Shown here one piece after another: positions 12,546 to 25,249 of a stretch of DNA of 64,000 bases. Numbering within the stretch: the first letter of the stretch is position 1; every line of letters begins with the position of its first letter. Under the pieces are notes generated by a model. That model had not been told where the DNA came from. It saw only the letters and a list, made by a program, of their open reading frames with translations, and made no database searches. Position numbers and translations under genes: made by a program. The stretch comes from Bimastos eiseni. Taxonomy: Eukaryota; Annelida; Clitellata; Crassiclitellata; Lumbricidae. The stretch is from assembly GCA_959347315.1 (NCBI GenBank), contig OY365806.1, forward strand, positions 30,126,847 through 30,190,846, given 5' to 3'.

Positions 12546-13084
12546 GTTAGCCACATCACAGACTGAAATATAAGTCTATACAATATACATGCATATTGTA
12601 TGCACAGATGCACTTATGATTTCTAGTGCTCTTAAAAATTAAGCGACTTCTGAAGGTCGTTCTAGGGCATTAAGCCACATCTAAAGTGCAGAGTACAAGA
12701 TCCCTCGAAAATGTCCTTAGTTCCGGATGTGCATCATAGGACCTGTAAAGTTAGAGTAACGACAAATGCATGATATTACGGGAGCGCACAAATAGGCCTA
12801 ACTGTATATCGTTGGCAAGACGATATTTGTATATAATTGTACATATGTATATAAGCTGTAAATATATATATATAATTTATCTAACTCGTTTAACTCTTTT
12901 ATTGTTATCCAACAATAGAAACACCAAAAAAGAAACTACAAAGATGTGGCTTCGTAGCAATAAAAGCCCAAAAATTAGCTAACGTAGGTATAATATAGAG
13001 CACAGCGTAACTGAAAGAACGGTGAATAAAAACGAGGACCCAATGGAGGAAAATCCCGCTAGAGGGAATCCCAAGAAAGACTGC

Positions 13085-13555
13085 AAAATACTTGTAATCA
13101 CTAATATTAATCCTTACAGCATCCGTTCCTCTCTCAATTATAGACCCATCTTATGTAGAACAAATACACGTCAATTCTTAATTAAATACGTAGGACCCAT
13201 CACTTGGACTATGACACCAATTGAAATTCGTCAATCCTGCACAATAAAAGTTTTTTTAAATAAATATACAAAACATTTGTTAATCATCCTTTCTAAATAA
13301 TTGGTGTGTGCACAGACATCATTAGTTAACTAGTTAATATCATGCTTTATGTTTCAATAGTATGTACCTGTTGCCCAATATCAAATTGTAAAGGGTAGGC
13401 CCTGTTAGCGGGACCAATCGGTCCCTTAGGGGTTTACTTTCCCTATTATCCCTCTTATTATCGTTTTTTTCATGCGTTCTTATTCTTCTGTTTAATTGTT
13501 TGAGATTGATAATAAAAACATGTGGTTATGGTTATGTGGTTATATGTAAGTATAT
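13085..13555 (+). mobile_element. CR1/Jockey-like LINE, 3' end with ORF2 C-terminus
   Basis: The frame to 13300 reads NPYSIRSSLNYRPILCRTNT, then QFLIKYVGPITW and MTPIEIRQSCTIKVFL. This is the typical LINE ORF2 ending (TR.....RTN...F...GP..WN.LP.EIR....FK). The 3' UTR follows, with the hairpin GGGACCAATCGGTCCC and a tail of GGTTAT units. A second copy is at 38730-39068. The assignment rests on this pattern only. Confidence 0.75.
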
Positions 13556-14149
13556 AATAAGTGAACGCATACCCTTTTGTTTATGTAACATATATATATA
13601 TATATTCACATAAAAGATTCACATGTTTTGTCTTTGATGCCCACCACACAGTAGGCCCCTACTAGTCTGTAGCCGATCGGGTGCAAGTCGCATACAATAT
13701 TTGATGTGCATGTACACAGAGGACGGACATCACACAGACTATAGGTCTACGATCACCTATACGCGGCGTCTGTTTCGTTACTGCAAACACACGGGGTCGC
13801 ATTAGTTTGTAGGCCTATATATGCATTTATCTTCTTGCATTCACGGACGAGTGAACGATTTTCTCAGCGATTACTTGACCTTTGATCTTATGGATATGAG
13901 CTTACGTGAATTCGTGTCCTCTATAGTAGTGGTTAGAGCCATGGATAACCGATTCGGAGAACACACGGTAGGCCTACACCACGCCTTTATGCAGAGGATA
14001 ACTGCGGAGTGCACCCCGACTTGGCTTTTTGTACGCAAAGGGGATTAATTTTCACACGGACTCTAGTAAATCTCTGCAAGTTCAATACTTTTTATGAAAT
14101 GACTGTAGCCTACGCGAATGTGTACCGAGACTACCGACGAAAAACGAAC

Positions 14150-14312
14150 AGACAGAGAGACAGACAGACAGACAGACATCAGACAGACAGAGAGAGAGTT
14201 GGAGAGAGTAAGTGAGAGAGAGAAAGAGAGACAGACAGACAGATAAACAGACAGTCAGTCAGACAGACAGACAGAGAAAGAGAGAGACAGACAGGCAAGA
14301 CATCAGACAGAC
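14150..14312 (+). repeat. (CAGA)n-rich microsatellite
   Basis: Interrupted CAGA/GAGA runs. A second, shorter run lies at about 14565-14640. Confidence 0.9.
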
Positions 14313-14682
14313 TAAATAGCCTATCTTTGATCTGACCAATAAGAAGAATATATGCCTAGTAGTCACTTTTTGCAAGAAGACAAACAGCCAAAAATCTACC
14401 AGTTTCGAAAACTATTAATATCTGCTTTTGCAATAAATTATGTCGAGTAACATGAACATTGGGCACCGGAGTCATGTGTCGCGCACCTATGGCTTGTATA
14501 GAGACATTGAACTATAGACGGGGACTGTATGCGTGGAAAACGAGAGATAGAGACACACCCCGCTCACACACACACACAGACAGAGAGACAGACAGACAGA
14601 CAGACAGACACAGTTACGGGCAGACAGATACAGACAGACGCATTTATTATTATTACAAGCATTCTTTAGTGCTGGATCTGTG

Positions 14683-15426
14683 CGGAACGGACATTCACCC
14701 CAGGACAATCACCCCCGGACATTCAAACCCCTTGGACATTCGCCCTTCTCAGACATTCACTCCCCCGATTATACGAAGAACATTTACTCCCCCGGACAAA
14801 AACCCCTATTCATTGTTGTAAATTTAACACTTTATCCAAGAAATCAAACAATCTGTCAAAGGACATAATTTCTATATATCTAGTTGGATGCATAAATATT
14901 GAATATAGTCGGTTACACGCATCTGCTGTTAACTACTGTCACTCACAATATTAAGCGCTGATGAAAATCACGAAGTAGTTACATTTGGTTAACAAACAGT
15001 CAGTGACACGCATGATTATCATCTGCCTTCAAATAGGCCCACCGTACAGTCGCAAAAAAATTGGGTAGTTACAAAGAATGCGGAGAAGAATAATAGCATA
15101 GCCTGTGAATGTTCACAGACGTGTGGTTTGAAGTGCAAAGGAACACTGAGTATGTATACAAGCTTGCAGGTAAGAGAAATTAATTGTAGGCCTATAAACT
15201 TTTAGACCTAAGCATGAATTTGTAACCTGCTATTTAACGAGACATTATTGAATAGGGTCTGGATCTTAAGGCGTCTGCATGATTTGTGTCTATTTTTGTA
15301 TATAATATTAAATTTTTGAACATAAAGTCTTGCTCTTATTTAGTGCAGGAAGGTGACTGTCCTTGTCTGGTGAGGGGGCGATTGTCCTGGGTGAATGTCT
15401 GGAGGGGTGTGAATGTCCTACACCAA
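14683..15426. mobile_element. GGACATT-array MITE, copy A
   Basis: The left arm is a string of GGACATTCACCCC, GGACAATCACCCC and GGACATTCGCCC words. The right arm is the inverted equivalent, ending GTGTGAATGTCCTACAC. It is flanked by GATCTGTG on both sides (14675-14682 and 15427-15434), an 8-bp target duplication. The interior word TTGGTTAACAAACAGTCAGT is shared with copy B. No coding capacity. Confidence 0.75.
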
Positions 15427-15429
15427 GAT

Positions 15430-16530
15430 CTGTGGTTATGGGTACGAAGTGGTTGTAAGAATGAACTTATCTTCTTTTACCACTGTGCTCAGTTTCGACT
15501 GTTGGTCAAACAGGCCTACCCTGAAACATCGGTCATGGTCTATAGACAGCAACCACACATACATACGCATCATGAAGCATCCCTGTATACTACGCAATTA
15601 CAGCTTGCAAACATTCTAGCTAAAAGTAATGTCAACCGTCAACGCCTCTCAGCTCAAGTTGCCAACTCTCACCACTTATCAGGCAATTGCGTCAACTGGA
15701 TCTATTTCTGCCAGTAGTAGACCTAATGTCAACATCAGCTCTTCTCGGCTCAAGTTGCCAACTCGTACCCTGTATTGTGCAATTAGGTCTACTCACACCA
15801 GTTTTTACCAACAGGACCGTCGATCGCCAGCGCTTCCCGGCTCGAGTGTAGCCGACTCACATCTATATTTTGTCGCCGTTTGCGGCACCGCAGAAGCCCA
15901 CGTCGTCGGACTTCCCGCAGGTCTACCAATCTTCTCGTAATTATGCTGACTCGCACCAATTTTCTCTCACGTCTAGCCGAAAACTTCATCATCGTCACGT
16001 CGCCGTCTCTTCAAATATGCACGCGGCCGGTTCAAGACGGCGTCCGGCTGGCAGGCGAGATCCGAGCGCTGGTGGGGTCCCCAGAGGCGCTCCGAATTGG
16101 ACAATGCGACGGGGTCTGACAGTCTTCATTAGGACGGACCGCCAAGCCGAACTCCCGGCGTTTCACGCTTGCCGGGCAACGACTGGCATGAGTAATGGCC
16201 GATGAAATGTCATCACTAATGGTCTACCAGGTTATTTCCATATACAGAACGACACTTGCCCGTCCGAATCTGGCAGACGTGAAGGACCACGCCAGCCGTA
16301 AGCGCGCATAGTACTTGAAGGTATAGAGAGTGGTCGTCAGACTACACGGACGGTTGATAGGCGGGGTTCGTTAAATGTACCACCCGTCGATCGAATTTCG
16401 AAAACCGCATACCATTCCGCAGTCATCTATGGGCATTCGCCGCCTTCCCGCATCTTTCTTCGCCTCCCACATTTGCAAATGAACCGCATAAATGTTTCAT
16501 TTCGAGTCGAATAGCAGTCGAATGGCGAAG
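15430..16530. other. unclassified repeat-bearing DNA
   Basis: CTCAAGTTGCCAACTC occurs at about 15653 and 15749, within two diverged direct units of about 96 bp. Further traces are possible to about 15960. The 16000-16240 part is CpG-richer with short overlapping ORFs and no recognisable product. Confidence 0.4.
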
Positions 16531-17150
16531 GCACAAAGCACGATCGCTTCGAGTACGACTGAGGCGCCATCCTTAGATGTGACGTCAAAGCGAGAGCTGC
16601 CGCTAACGAGTAGTTTTGGAGCCGAGTATTCGGTAGAGTAGCGAGTACTCGAGTACTCGTTAATACCGAAGTGCTTAATACAGGCTGCATAGCTTCTACC
16701 GTAATACACTATAGACCAAGTGGACCACATAATAAGTTCCAACTAAAGCTCTGGCGCACCTATAAAGTTAAATCTCCAATGTAACAACTAACAAGCTACC
16801 GAACAGCCAAATAAACAGAATCCTTTTGTCTTTTTCGTTACACAACAAAAAATAATATCTAGGCTACAGAGAGGAGACGTCTGGCAGCCAATAGATTGCC
16901 TAGGAATAAGAATATGAGACGTCATCATGTCATGATGTCAGTAACTAGAAAACTGGAACCAGAAACTGCAATTTTCCGACCGGAAGGGGAAGCATGCGAA
17001 TACTCGAGTAAAAAATTACTCGAATAACTTTTGGAGCCGAGTACTCGCGAGTACTCAGGTACTCGTGGCAGCCCTGATCAAAACACAAAGCTCAAAGGCT
17101 TCGAGTACGAGTGAGATGCGATCTCTATAGATGTTATAACGTCACAGCAA
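16530..17150. repeat. GAGTACTCG palindrome-rich repeat pair
   Basis: The block from CACAAAGC through CTTCGAGTACGA to a GACGTCA/AACGTCA word occurs at about 16530-16600 and again, diverged, at 17085-17150. Between them, TTTTGGAGCCGAGTA and GAGTACTCG palindromes recur (16614-16660 and 17028-17066). One end reads as the inverse of CAGGGCTGCCACGAGTAC, a hAT-like terminus. Boundaries are uncertain. Confidence 0.5.
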
Positions 17151-18159
17151 ACACAGAGCTTAATTAAGCCAATCACTGAAATTCAGTCCAATCAGAACGA
17201 ACTGCGTTCGAGAAGGCTCAGCGCTGCCTCGTGGAGATCCGAGAATTAGAAACAAGATGCTCGTCCTAGCGAAGGGAGCTCCTGGGTGTTGGACAACCAA
17301 GGTAGAACAGCAAAGTTCTCGCAGAAATGTTTGTACCAGGGTCCGTCTTAACTCTCGGCGCCATGGCTACCTGTCTTAAAGCTCTTTCGAATGTGTAGAT
17401 TGCAGTCCAAACGTAAGCCCTACGTCGCGTGGCGACTCTAATCCGGTTCTACGCAATCCCCTCTTCCCCAAACTCTCAATCTACCCAACTCAATCGTCTG
17501 AAGCTATCCAAAGCTCATTAGCCCAAGGAGCCATACAAATAACCAGACATTACATCAATAATAATCACTTCCATCTTGGATCTTCATATTACTCGACGCG
17601 ACAGTAGATATTCCACCCTGCAGCCACCCCCGATCATTCACCTGGCCAATTATATAGGCCTACGTCCTCGGTCAAGTACGAAGACACTGAGAGACAGACA
17701 AGCGTATATATGCCAAGCCATTCGTCTACTAGGCCTATATTCTGTTGGCACAAAAGGTACAAATTGAGAAAAAACAAATAGGCCTACTAGAATGCACGTA
17801 ATACCCCCAGAATATCATTAAAATACTAGCTCGCGGACGTCTGCAAGGTTCAGCATTCCTTCGACTTGTCCTATGTTGTCCGCATTTTAACAAACCCACA
17901 TCTATGGGGAGATCCTTAACTGACAAACCCCTCTCGCAGTCTTTCCCGATCCTCATTCCTAATACTTCCTAGTTCTCCAACCAAGTCATCTATACCCAGT
18001 GCTTAAAGTGCAAAAAGAAGTGCATGTTAGACGCTAGTGCCAAAAAGTTACGACCTAAAGATTGCAAAGTCAGATCACCAACATAACAATTAGTTGACGA
18101 CAAATGGCTCACGCACTATGAGTTAAAGAAACAAAAGGGTCCACTGTGTCCGATAAAAT

Positions 18160-18345
18160 AGAAGTTGGATTATGATAATAATGATGCGTAAATAGAAGTT
18201 GGATTGGTGAATGATATTCTTTCCAAATGGATGATTATACAGATGAAAGTAATGCTGAAATAAACGTTGGATAATCGAAAAGAATTCTTGCTTAAATTAA
18301 ATAGAAGTTGAATTGATAAAAGTAGTTCCTCTTGCTGAGGCAGAG
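18160..18345 (+). repeat. AAATAGAAGTTGGATT repeat array, locus 1
   Basis: Irregularly spaced AAATAGAAGTTGGATT words with diverged members. The same word, or its complement, is found at 21120-21195 and 33897-34170. Confidence 0.7.
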
Positions 18346-18548
18346 GCTGAATTTGCAAGCATTATTATCATCAATCCAATTTCTATTTGACCAAATACAA
18401 TGGCCTAATAATAAAATTTTGGTCGTGAACCTTTTGTCTGTCAAGTGTTAACCAATTGTCGTCACTTAAGTCTGTTGATTGTGATTTAAATTGTACAGAG
18501 ATTTACTTGCCTTGGTGAAAATGTCGTCACGGAGGCCAGTGGCGCCGG

Positions 18549-19394
18549 GGGAACGGACATTTGCCCGCCCCGGATATTTGTCCCCGGACATTTGCCCCCA
18601 TGAGAATTGCCCCCGGACAATTCCACCCCCCTTTTGGGTAGGACATTTGCCCCCCGAACAATTGCCCCCTAGTGTGAAGTATGAACGGATGATGACAAGT
18701 TACATATTTAACTGCCATTATGTAAAATATATGAAAACTTATTATCGTTAACTTATTATCTTAACTTATTATCTTATTATCGTGTCGTACAGTAGACAGA
18801 GTGAGTCCAGTTCTGAATCTTTATTTATCTTGCTGGATACATAAATACTGCATACAATCCGTGACACGCCTTAATAAGCGGTGAAGGTCAGCTAGTAAGC
18901 AGCTACAGTTGGTTAGCAAACCGTCAGTGAAACGCGATAATCATCTCCCGTTAATAAGAGTGAGAGTGGGTATCACCTCATTATAGATGATAATCGCAGA
19001 ATATAAGCGGTGATGGTCAATATCGCATAGAACACTCGTTATATACAGCAGCCGTTACATATCACTTGGTATAAAATTGCCTTATTGATTCGTCAACAAA
19101 CTTTGTAGGCATTGGAACCGAACACGTGGAGTAATTAACAAGTTCTGAAACCAAAGCAATATGTAAACCCTCTAAAAATAAATATTTAAATATTTAAATA
19201 ATAACACTTACTCGACATGGTCACATCCAAGCACACATACTTAATGTGCATACAAGCATGCATATATAATTTGGGCGAGCATATGATCTACACTGGGGAA
19301 TGGGGGGGGAGGGCAATTGTCCTAGTCGGAAGGGGCAAATGTCCGGAAGGCATATGTCTGGGGCATATGTCCGGGGAGCAAATGTCCTACACTC
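18549..19394. mobile_element. GGACATT-array MITE, copy B
   Basis: Starts GGGAACGGACATTTGCCC. The left arm to about 18675 repeats GGACATTTGCCCC and GGACAATTGCCCC. The right arm (about 19310-19394) is the inverse, ending AAATGTCCTACACTC. It is flanked by the identical 10-mer GTGGCGCCGG (18539-18548 and 19395-19404). The interior, with TTGGTTAGCAAACCGTCAGT, aligns to copy A. Confidence 0.8.
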
Positions 19395-19509
19395 GTGGCG
19401 CCGGCAACGCCTTGAAAGCAGGGGCAAAAGGCAAGTTTGTGAAAAGCGGTTCCCGTTCATTTCGTCACAGATCATTTCGTTGCATTTCATTTTGTCGCAT
19501 TTTAAAAAC

Positions 19510-19615
19510 TACACTAACCCTAACCCTGACCCTAAATGACCCTCACGATGCATAGGCCTAACCTAACCCTAGCCGATCCTCACGACGCACAACCTGACCC
19601 TAGCCGACCCTCATT
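19510..19615 (+). repeat. telomere-like degenerate repeat, locus 1
   Basis: CTAACCCTAACCCTGACCC then GACCCTCACGATGCATA-type units. Related stretches lie at 34858-35000 and 36852-36912. It is interstitial, not a telomere. Confidence 0.7.
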
Positions 19616-19785
19616 TATGTCAAAAACATATGTCTTTCTTGAAATAATAATAATGATGACGTTGAATCACTTTTGCACTTGTGTATGATAGTAATGTTGA
19701 AGACATCAACCATGAAATTGAAATTCCTCAAGTTGGGTCCCTGCTAATGCATTCAAGTTTATGTGCAACTAATATGACCACAACG

Positions 19786-19860
19786 CAGGGGCGTAGTGGC
19801 CCACCGGGCTACCGGGCCCGGTGGCCTGGCCTGACAAGTTGATAAAATAATTTTTTTATT
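19786..19860. mobile_element. candidate transposon terminus CAGGGGCGTAGTGGCC
   Basis: A CAGGGGCGTAG-type start typical of hAT-like termini. It lies upstream of the hATC remnant at 21664-21870, but no matching right end with a target duplication was found. Confidence 0.4.
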
Positions 19861-20741
19861 CTTAAGTTCATACTCACATGCTGTCACAGGAAATTATCTG
19901 TAGTCTGACTACGATCACTCCAAGGACATAATAATAGCCTATGCATCGTATGACATCATTCTGACTCGGTGTACATGACCATGCTGGCAAAAGCGTTACG
20001 GGTAGGTTATTTTAGCAGAGAACATCCCGCATGATTCGCATACGACCCATCAGCCGGGCAGCCTGGACCCTAGAGCTGTCAACGTCAAGCCGGGAGTGTT
20101 TGTATATAGATATATTCATTATATTTATTTAGGCCTATGTGTATATTTATACGTGTAATTATGCATAAGAAAGTAACTTAAATCAGTAGCTGTAGCATAT
20201 ATAGGCTATAGGCCTAGGTTTATTTCACTACAGCAATGCTACAACGGAGTAGCCTTATTCTGCTATCTTTTTGGTTTAGAAATTTCATCTCTCATTGGCC
20301 TCTAGGCCTACGTCATAGGTGCAGGCGAAGTTGTTCAATAAAAAACATATGAATAACCGTCTAAAAACTCAAGATAATTTGGAAGCAGTTATGCCTTTGT
20401 CGTGCGAAAAAGACGTGATAGGCCAGTTAAGCCCTAATAAGAGATTAGGCCTGATGAAATTGCGAAAAAGAGCAAACTATTAAAAAAGAATTTGTATAAT
20501 GTATTAGAATTTCAGTTGTATATAGTAAGTAGTTATTCTTTTACATATTTCCACATTTTATTATTTTTGTTGTTGTTTTGATTAAATTGCATTTTTGCAA
20601 TATCTATGCTATACATGTAGGCCTATCTTAATCATCGCATAGGTCTAACTTAGTTTCGAGCAGTTAGGAGCGTATTAACCTTCATGTCACACTGTGTATT
20701 AAAGTTTTCTATAAAAGTTAGCATCTAGGCCTAGCCCTCAC

Positions 20742-21514
20742 GGGAACGAGCAATTGGACCACTCCCTGGACAAAGCCACCAAACTAGGACAAAAGCTCTG
20801 CGGTAAGAGGCCCGGTTAAACCATAAGCTCGCACAAGGACCTAGTACGTACAAACCAAGAACAAGATGTTATGATGAAAATACGTGTCACATCAGCTCAT
20901 AACAAACGGCAGATGAAAATACGTGTCATTGAATGTAATTAGTAGGTTTATTATTTTATGCATGTTACAGGAGAAAAAGAATTCATAAGTTGACATGTCC
21001 TTTGAAAAATGGTTGATTTGTTCGATAAATTATTAAATTGACTCCAATGAATCAAAACACTTACGTAGATTGTTGTCTCGCTTTGTCTCGTATAGCCTAT
21101 GACATGATAATTAGTTGCCCATTTTCATGTTTAAATAGAAGTTGCATCGATGAAAAATAATTCATGCTTAAATAGAAGTTGGATAGACAATAAATATGTT
21201 TCCAATAGGCTAGAAGCAAATTACATAACTTATCATCATCCGTTAAAGTTGAGTCATTGAGTTTGTTAGATGTAGGCCTACATCCATTTCTACTAATTCG
21301 TAACCATATTGTGGTTTATCAGTTTGAAATAAAACTAATTGTAAATATAATAAATATCAATATTAAGTTGCATTAACGATAAATATTTTGCATTCAGCCT
21401 TTGCATAGGGGGCTTGTGTCCGGGTAGCCTATGTAGGGGCAGATGTCCTACGGAATAACGGGGGGGTCCTTTTGTCCGCGGGTTCATTTCTGGGGGCATA
21501 TATGTCCTACACTC
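20742..21514. mobile_element. GGACATT-array MITE, probable degenerate copy C
   Basis: The right arm (21405-21514) has the family ending ATATGTCCTACACTC and GGGGG spacers. A possible left arm at 20742 reads GGGAACGAGCAATTGGACC and then TGGACAAAGCC. No exact target duplication was seen, so the left boundary is tentative. Confidence 0.5.
21120..21195 (+). repeat. AAATAGAAGTTGGAT array, locus 2
   Basis: Two units, TTTAAATAGAAGTTGCATCG and CTTAAATAGAAGTTGGATAG, 45 bp apart and within the probable copy C of the GGACATT element. Confidence 0.7.
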
Positions 21515-21663
21515 AAATCTCACAGCCCCTCGACGGACCTATAACCTCAATGGCCTCCAAGATAGCAAGTTGCCCGGCCTACAGCTTTTCTGCAGTCCGC
21601 TCCTGCGTGGCACAACGATAGGTCTGGCTTCTTCTGGGCCCATACAAACTTGCTTTTCAAGAA

Positions 21664-21870
21664 ATGTACAGAATGTCGAACATATCCATGGTTTTACCAG
21701 TAATATCAACAGAATGCCGGAAAAGCTTTTCTGCTCTGAAATTAATTAAAACATATCTAAAAAGCACTATATCTGATATTCGTCTAAGTAGTCTGACAAT
21801 TTTGTCGATTGAATTTGTTCATGAAGAGTCCATTACCATAGGTGCCTTTGTGGATCAGTTTGGCTCTTGA
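21664..21870 (+). pseudogene. hAT transposase C-terminal (hATC) dimerisation remnant
   Basis: The peptide VLPVISTECRKSFSALKLIK, followed by TYLKSTISDIRLSSLTILSI, matches the hATC pattern (LPVSTA..ERSFS.LK.IKTYLRST....RL..L..L.I). It ends in FVDQFGS before a stop. The upstream transposase is missing, so this is a truncated fossil. It may belong to the TTF/ZMYM-type hAT group. Confidence 0.8.
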
Positions 21871-22059
21871 CATGGCAATTGTAAACTTGCTTTTCATTAA
21901 GTGTTTTTTAATGTGCATAGTCAATGCTTTACTTTTAAATAAAGTCATTCTATTTCCAAATATCTAGTTTGTTGATGTGAAGAATTCATGTTGCTCTATA
22001 ATGCATGATTATACATGTATTTGGTCGATGTTACTGAGTGTAGAGGTATACCTGGCACT

Positions 22060-22247
22060 CAAAGTTTCGACAAATTCGGGTATCCAATTGACCTCCTTCC
22101 CCGGACCTCGGCCCTCTGATGGAAAACCCTGGAGCCGCCACTGGGTGTAACTTAGACAAATTCGGGTATCCAATTGGGCCCCCTAACGGGACCTCGAACC
22201 CCCCTCTGGATCCCTTTCTGGAAAACCCTGGAGCCGCCACTGGCTGT
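22060..22247. repeat. ~100-bp tandem duplication ending GGAGCCGCCACTGG
   Basis: ACAAATTCGGGTATCCAATTG through AAAACCCTGGAGCCGCCACTGG occurs twice in tandem. The inverse, CAGTGGCGGCTCCAGGG, looks like a DNA-transposon terminus, possibly the right end of the decayed hAT element. Confidence 0.65.
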
Positions 22248-22357
22248 AACTGTGTTGCAAGGTTTATTTAACTACGTTCTCATATTTGAGATGATTAACG
22301 TCATCTAGCTGTAACTATTTCATTTCAGCGGATATATATAGGCCCCTACCTGTCACA

Positions 22358-22842
22358 GGGGCCATCCACATATTACGCACGCAGCGAGAGGAGGGGTTTC
22401 GAATTTTGGCGATTTTGCGTACGGGTGCGTATGGTGGGGAAGGGGTTCCGAAAACATATACGTACGCAAATATTAATTGTCTAATTATGACTTCTGCAAT
22501 AAGGAATATGAACACCAGAACTGTAAACCCAATCACATACTATATTCTTGTTTAATCAATTTAAATATAGTATTAAACTGCTTAAAATGTAAGTGTTGTT
22601 AGTGTTTTATTTCTTCATAACAGTTAAAAAATTTAAGCTGTTAGATATGATGCTTAAAAAAATAAACAGCCTGTGGTAAAATCAATTCGTATAGACGTCT
22701 TTAGCTATTTAACCTTTGCAATGTAGGGGTGGGGGTAAAGCTCAAATGTACGTACGCATGGGGATCAACGAAATGTGCGCGGTCCAACAGGGGGAGGGGT
22801 CCGAAATTCGAATTTTTGCGTAAGTAATATATGGATGGGCCC
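22358..22842. mobile_element. TIR element with GGGCCATCCACATATTACG ends
   Basis: The left end GGGGCCATCCACATATTACG is matched by the inverted right end GGGCCCATCCATATATTACT. Both arms carry ACGTACGCA-type words. It is a 485-bp non-autonomous element. A second left end lies at 37302. The superfamily was not assigned. Confidence 0.7.
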
Positions 22843-23236
22843 AAACCTGTCAAGTATATGCTCGTTGGCACGCAGATCTTTATTAGTCAGACCCACATGC
22901 ATCCATAGATATGAAGCAACTTCATTCTCTTATCATCGGAATTAAAAGTCTCATCGGTGCAGACCTACTCGTCAGAGCTTAGTTGGCTAAGGAATGCAGG
23001 TAGGGTTTACAGACATCTAGGATACGAGGACATGTCCTCCCTTAAGTCCTTTGTCCGGCAGGCAAAGCTAAATAGTAAATAAATGGCAAATGTCCGGATT
23101 ATTGTAGGCCCATTTTTGATAGTACTGGGACTAATTGGCTATTATTATACAGCAGTTTTTTTTACAATTTACACGGGTGCAAGCTGCCCTAGTTCCACCA
23201 ACTTGGGTTTAAAGTGTCAAACTGGCACTACTGGCA

Positions 23237-25240
23237 TAGGCGGAGACTTGGTCGCGGGTTTGGGGGGGGGGGGACAGATGAAAAAATTTGGTTCAGGTCG
23301 GAAGAAATGTTAGTGCCCAATCATGGATGCAGCAAAAATAGGCGCGTCTCGTGCGTCTTCTCTTTTTCATTTTACATAACCCCGAGTATGTTTTAACCAA
23401 CTCCTACCTCCACTCCGTACCCACGCCAATCACCAATTAAGAGCACACAACCATGTTCTGCCACCCAAAGACGACTCTAAATTTATCCCAAGATCATTAT
23501 ACAAAAACATTTACTAGTTTTATAAATTTATTTTAGCGACTGGCCTACTTTTGTTTATTGTCACTCGTGCAGGCCTAAGCATTTCTGCGCTATTGTAATA
23601 TTGTGTTATTTCTAAATAAACGAATATCTTATTATTACTGCGGTTTGCTTACCGATGCTGGCTTATTTCAGAGATTTAAATCTCGGTTTAGTACGGTTCT
23701 TGCGCGGGAACCCTAAGTAATTATAATAATTATTATTAATTTAATAAAAACCTTATTACAGGAGTCTAATTTAACCGTCGGCAGCCACGCAGGGCGCTCA
23801 TTACGTTACACATCTCATTTTGAACAAGACAAGTGTATAATGATGGCGTGGCATCCATTCAAAAGGACGAGCGGAGATGAAGGATCTCACAGGATCAGAC
23901 TCTTGTTGAAAAATGAGGTGGCTCGAGGTAATATTACAGGCGTAGGCTATTTACGGTAGCCACATAAAAGCGTTTTCATTTACATTTGTTTGCTGTTCTG
24001 CTGAGTGTATTTAATAATGAATAGCCCAAGGGAGATAATTTAAGTTTGATCTTGATTAATGAAATAAAATAAATCGAACAGTGAAGGTCAATGCTAATCT
24101 TCCATGACTTGTGTATGCTGTAGGCCCTTACGTCTCTCCCACTCCAGCCAATCGACCAGTATACGTACTAGATGACGGTTTAGATGGTCAGAACAGCAAT
24201 ACTTGGGGAGCACAGTTGAGAGTAGATCTAGAGAACTGAAATGTGATGAGCACTTTTTTTATTAATACTAAAAATAGAACTGAGTAAGTAGGCCTATATT
24301 CTTCAATGAGATGCACTAGCCATGCAATGCACAGCGCCGTAACTGGCAAGCCTAACACATTAAAATAATAATGATAAAAACCTTGGCAATACTAAACTTA
24401 GCCAACCACGATGGGTGGGTGGGTGAGATTTTGAGGGACGCTGGCATGCAACCAGGATCGAGAGATGCAAATAAGTTGGCCCGAGCCTATGGCTAAAGTC
24501 GTCACTACCACAATACCGTATACGCGCTATATTCACGGTTATTCCGTCGCACATGGGATACGAGTCCAAATGGTTTTACATTTACATTATGCTACAGATA
24601 ACGCTTACCTCCTCTAGTTTGTTGACTACTATAATAATCTCGCTTCATTTTTAACAAAAAAACAACGCTGCCGCTATACTAAATAACTCCAATATTCAAA
24701 GAGGCTCAATGCAATAAAATGAGTAAAACTTATGTTTAAGTTATTTTAAAAGATAGTTCGGTCTGTGTGAATTTATGCATGTATGTTATGCAGGCCTATA
24801 AATATTTTGTCAAGACTTCAATTCAATATCATTATAATTTATCATACCATCTCTTGCAGCATGTATATGATTGCACCGTCGGTTGCCTAGTATATATACC
24901 TCAAGCAAGCATCACCGCTGTGTAACCGATACTAGAGAGCTGACACACAGCTAGGCACGCGTTTACCAGACACGGCATCGAAACCCAGGCGAGGTCACGA
25001 CCTCTGAACCTTAAATTGACTTGCAGGTTGGCCTCTTATCTCTCGGCCTGGTTTCTTGCACCTCACGATGATGAGACACTCACTGACCAGAGACAACCCA
25101 CAAACCAGCCTCAGACATGAGATAGACAACAGCAAATACACGTTCAATCGCCTGAAATTTGGGGGGGATATAGGCTATTCCATCCCCTCAACTTTGGGGG
25201 GGGGGGCTGTCCCCCGCTGCCCCCCCTAAGTCTCCGCCCG
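23237..25240. mobile_element. ~2-kb TIR element with GGCGGAGACTT ends
   Basis: The left end AGGCGGAGACTTGG and a G-run are matched by the inverted right end CCCCCCTAAGTCTCCGCCC. No transposase was recognised inside. Its right 250 bp is homologous to 61835-62098. The two ends may instead be separate copies. Confidence 0.5.
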
Positions 25241-25249
25241 TGGGCACCA

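Noticed and set aside
12135..12573. Ile-rich ORFs on both strands
   Set aside because: AAT/ATT microsatellite translation.
19510..19615. Telomere
   Set aside because: Only short degenerate CTAACCC words, interstitial and flanked by transposons.
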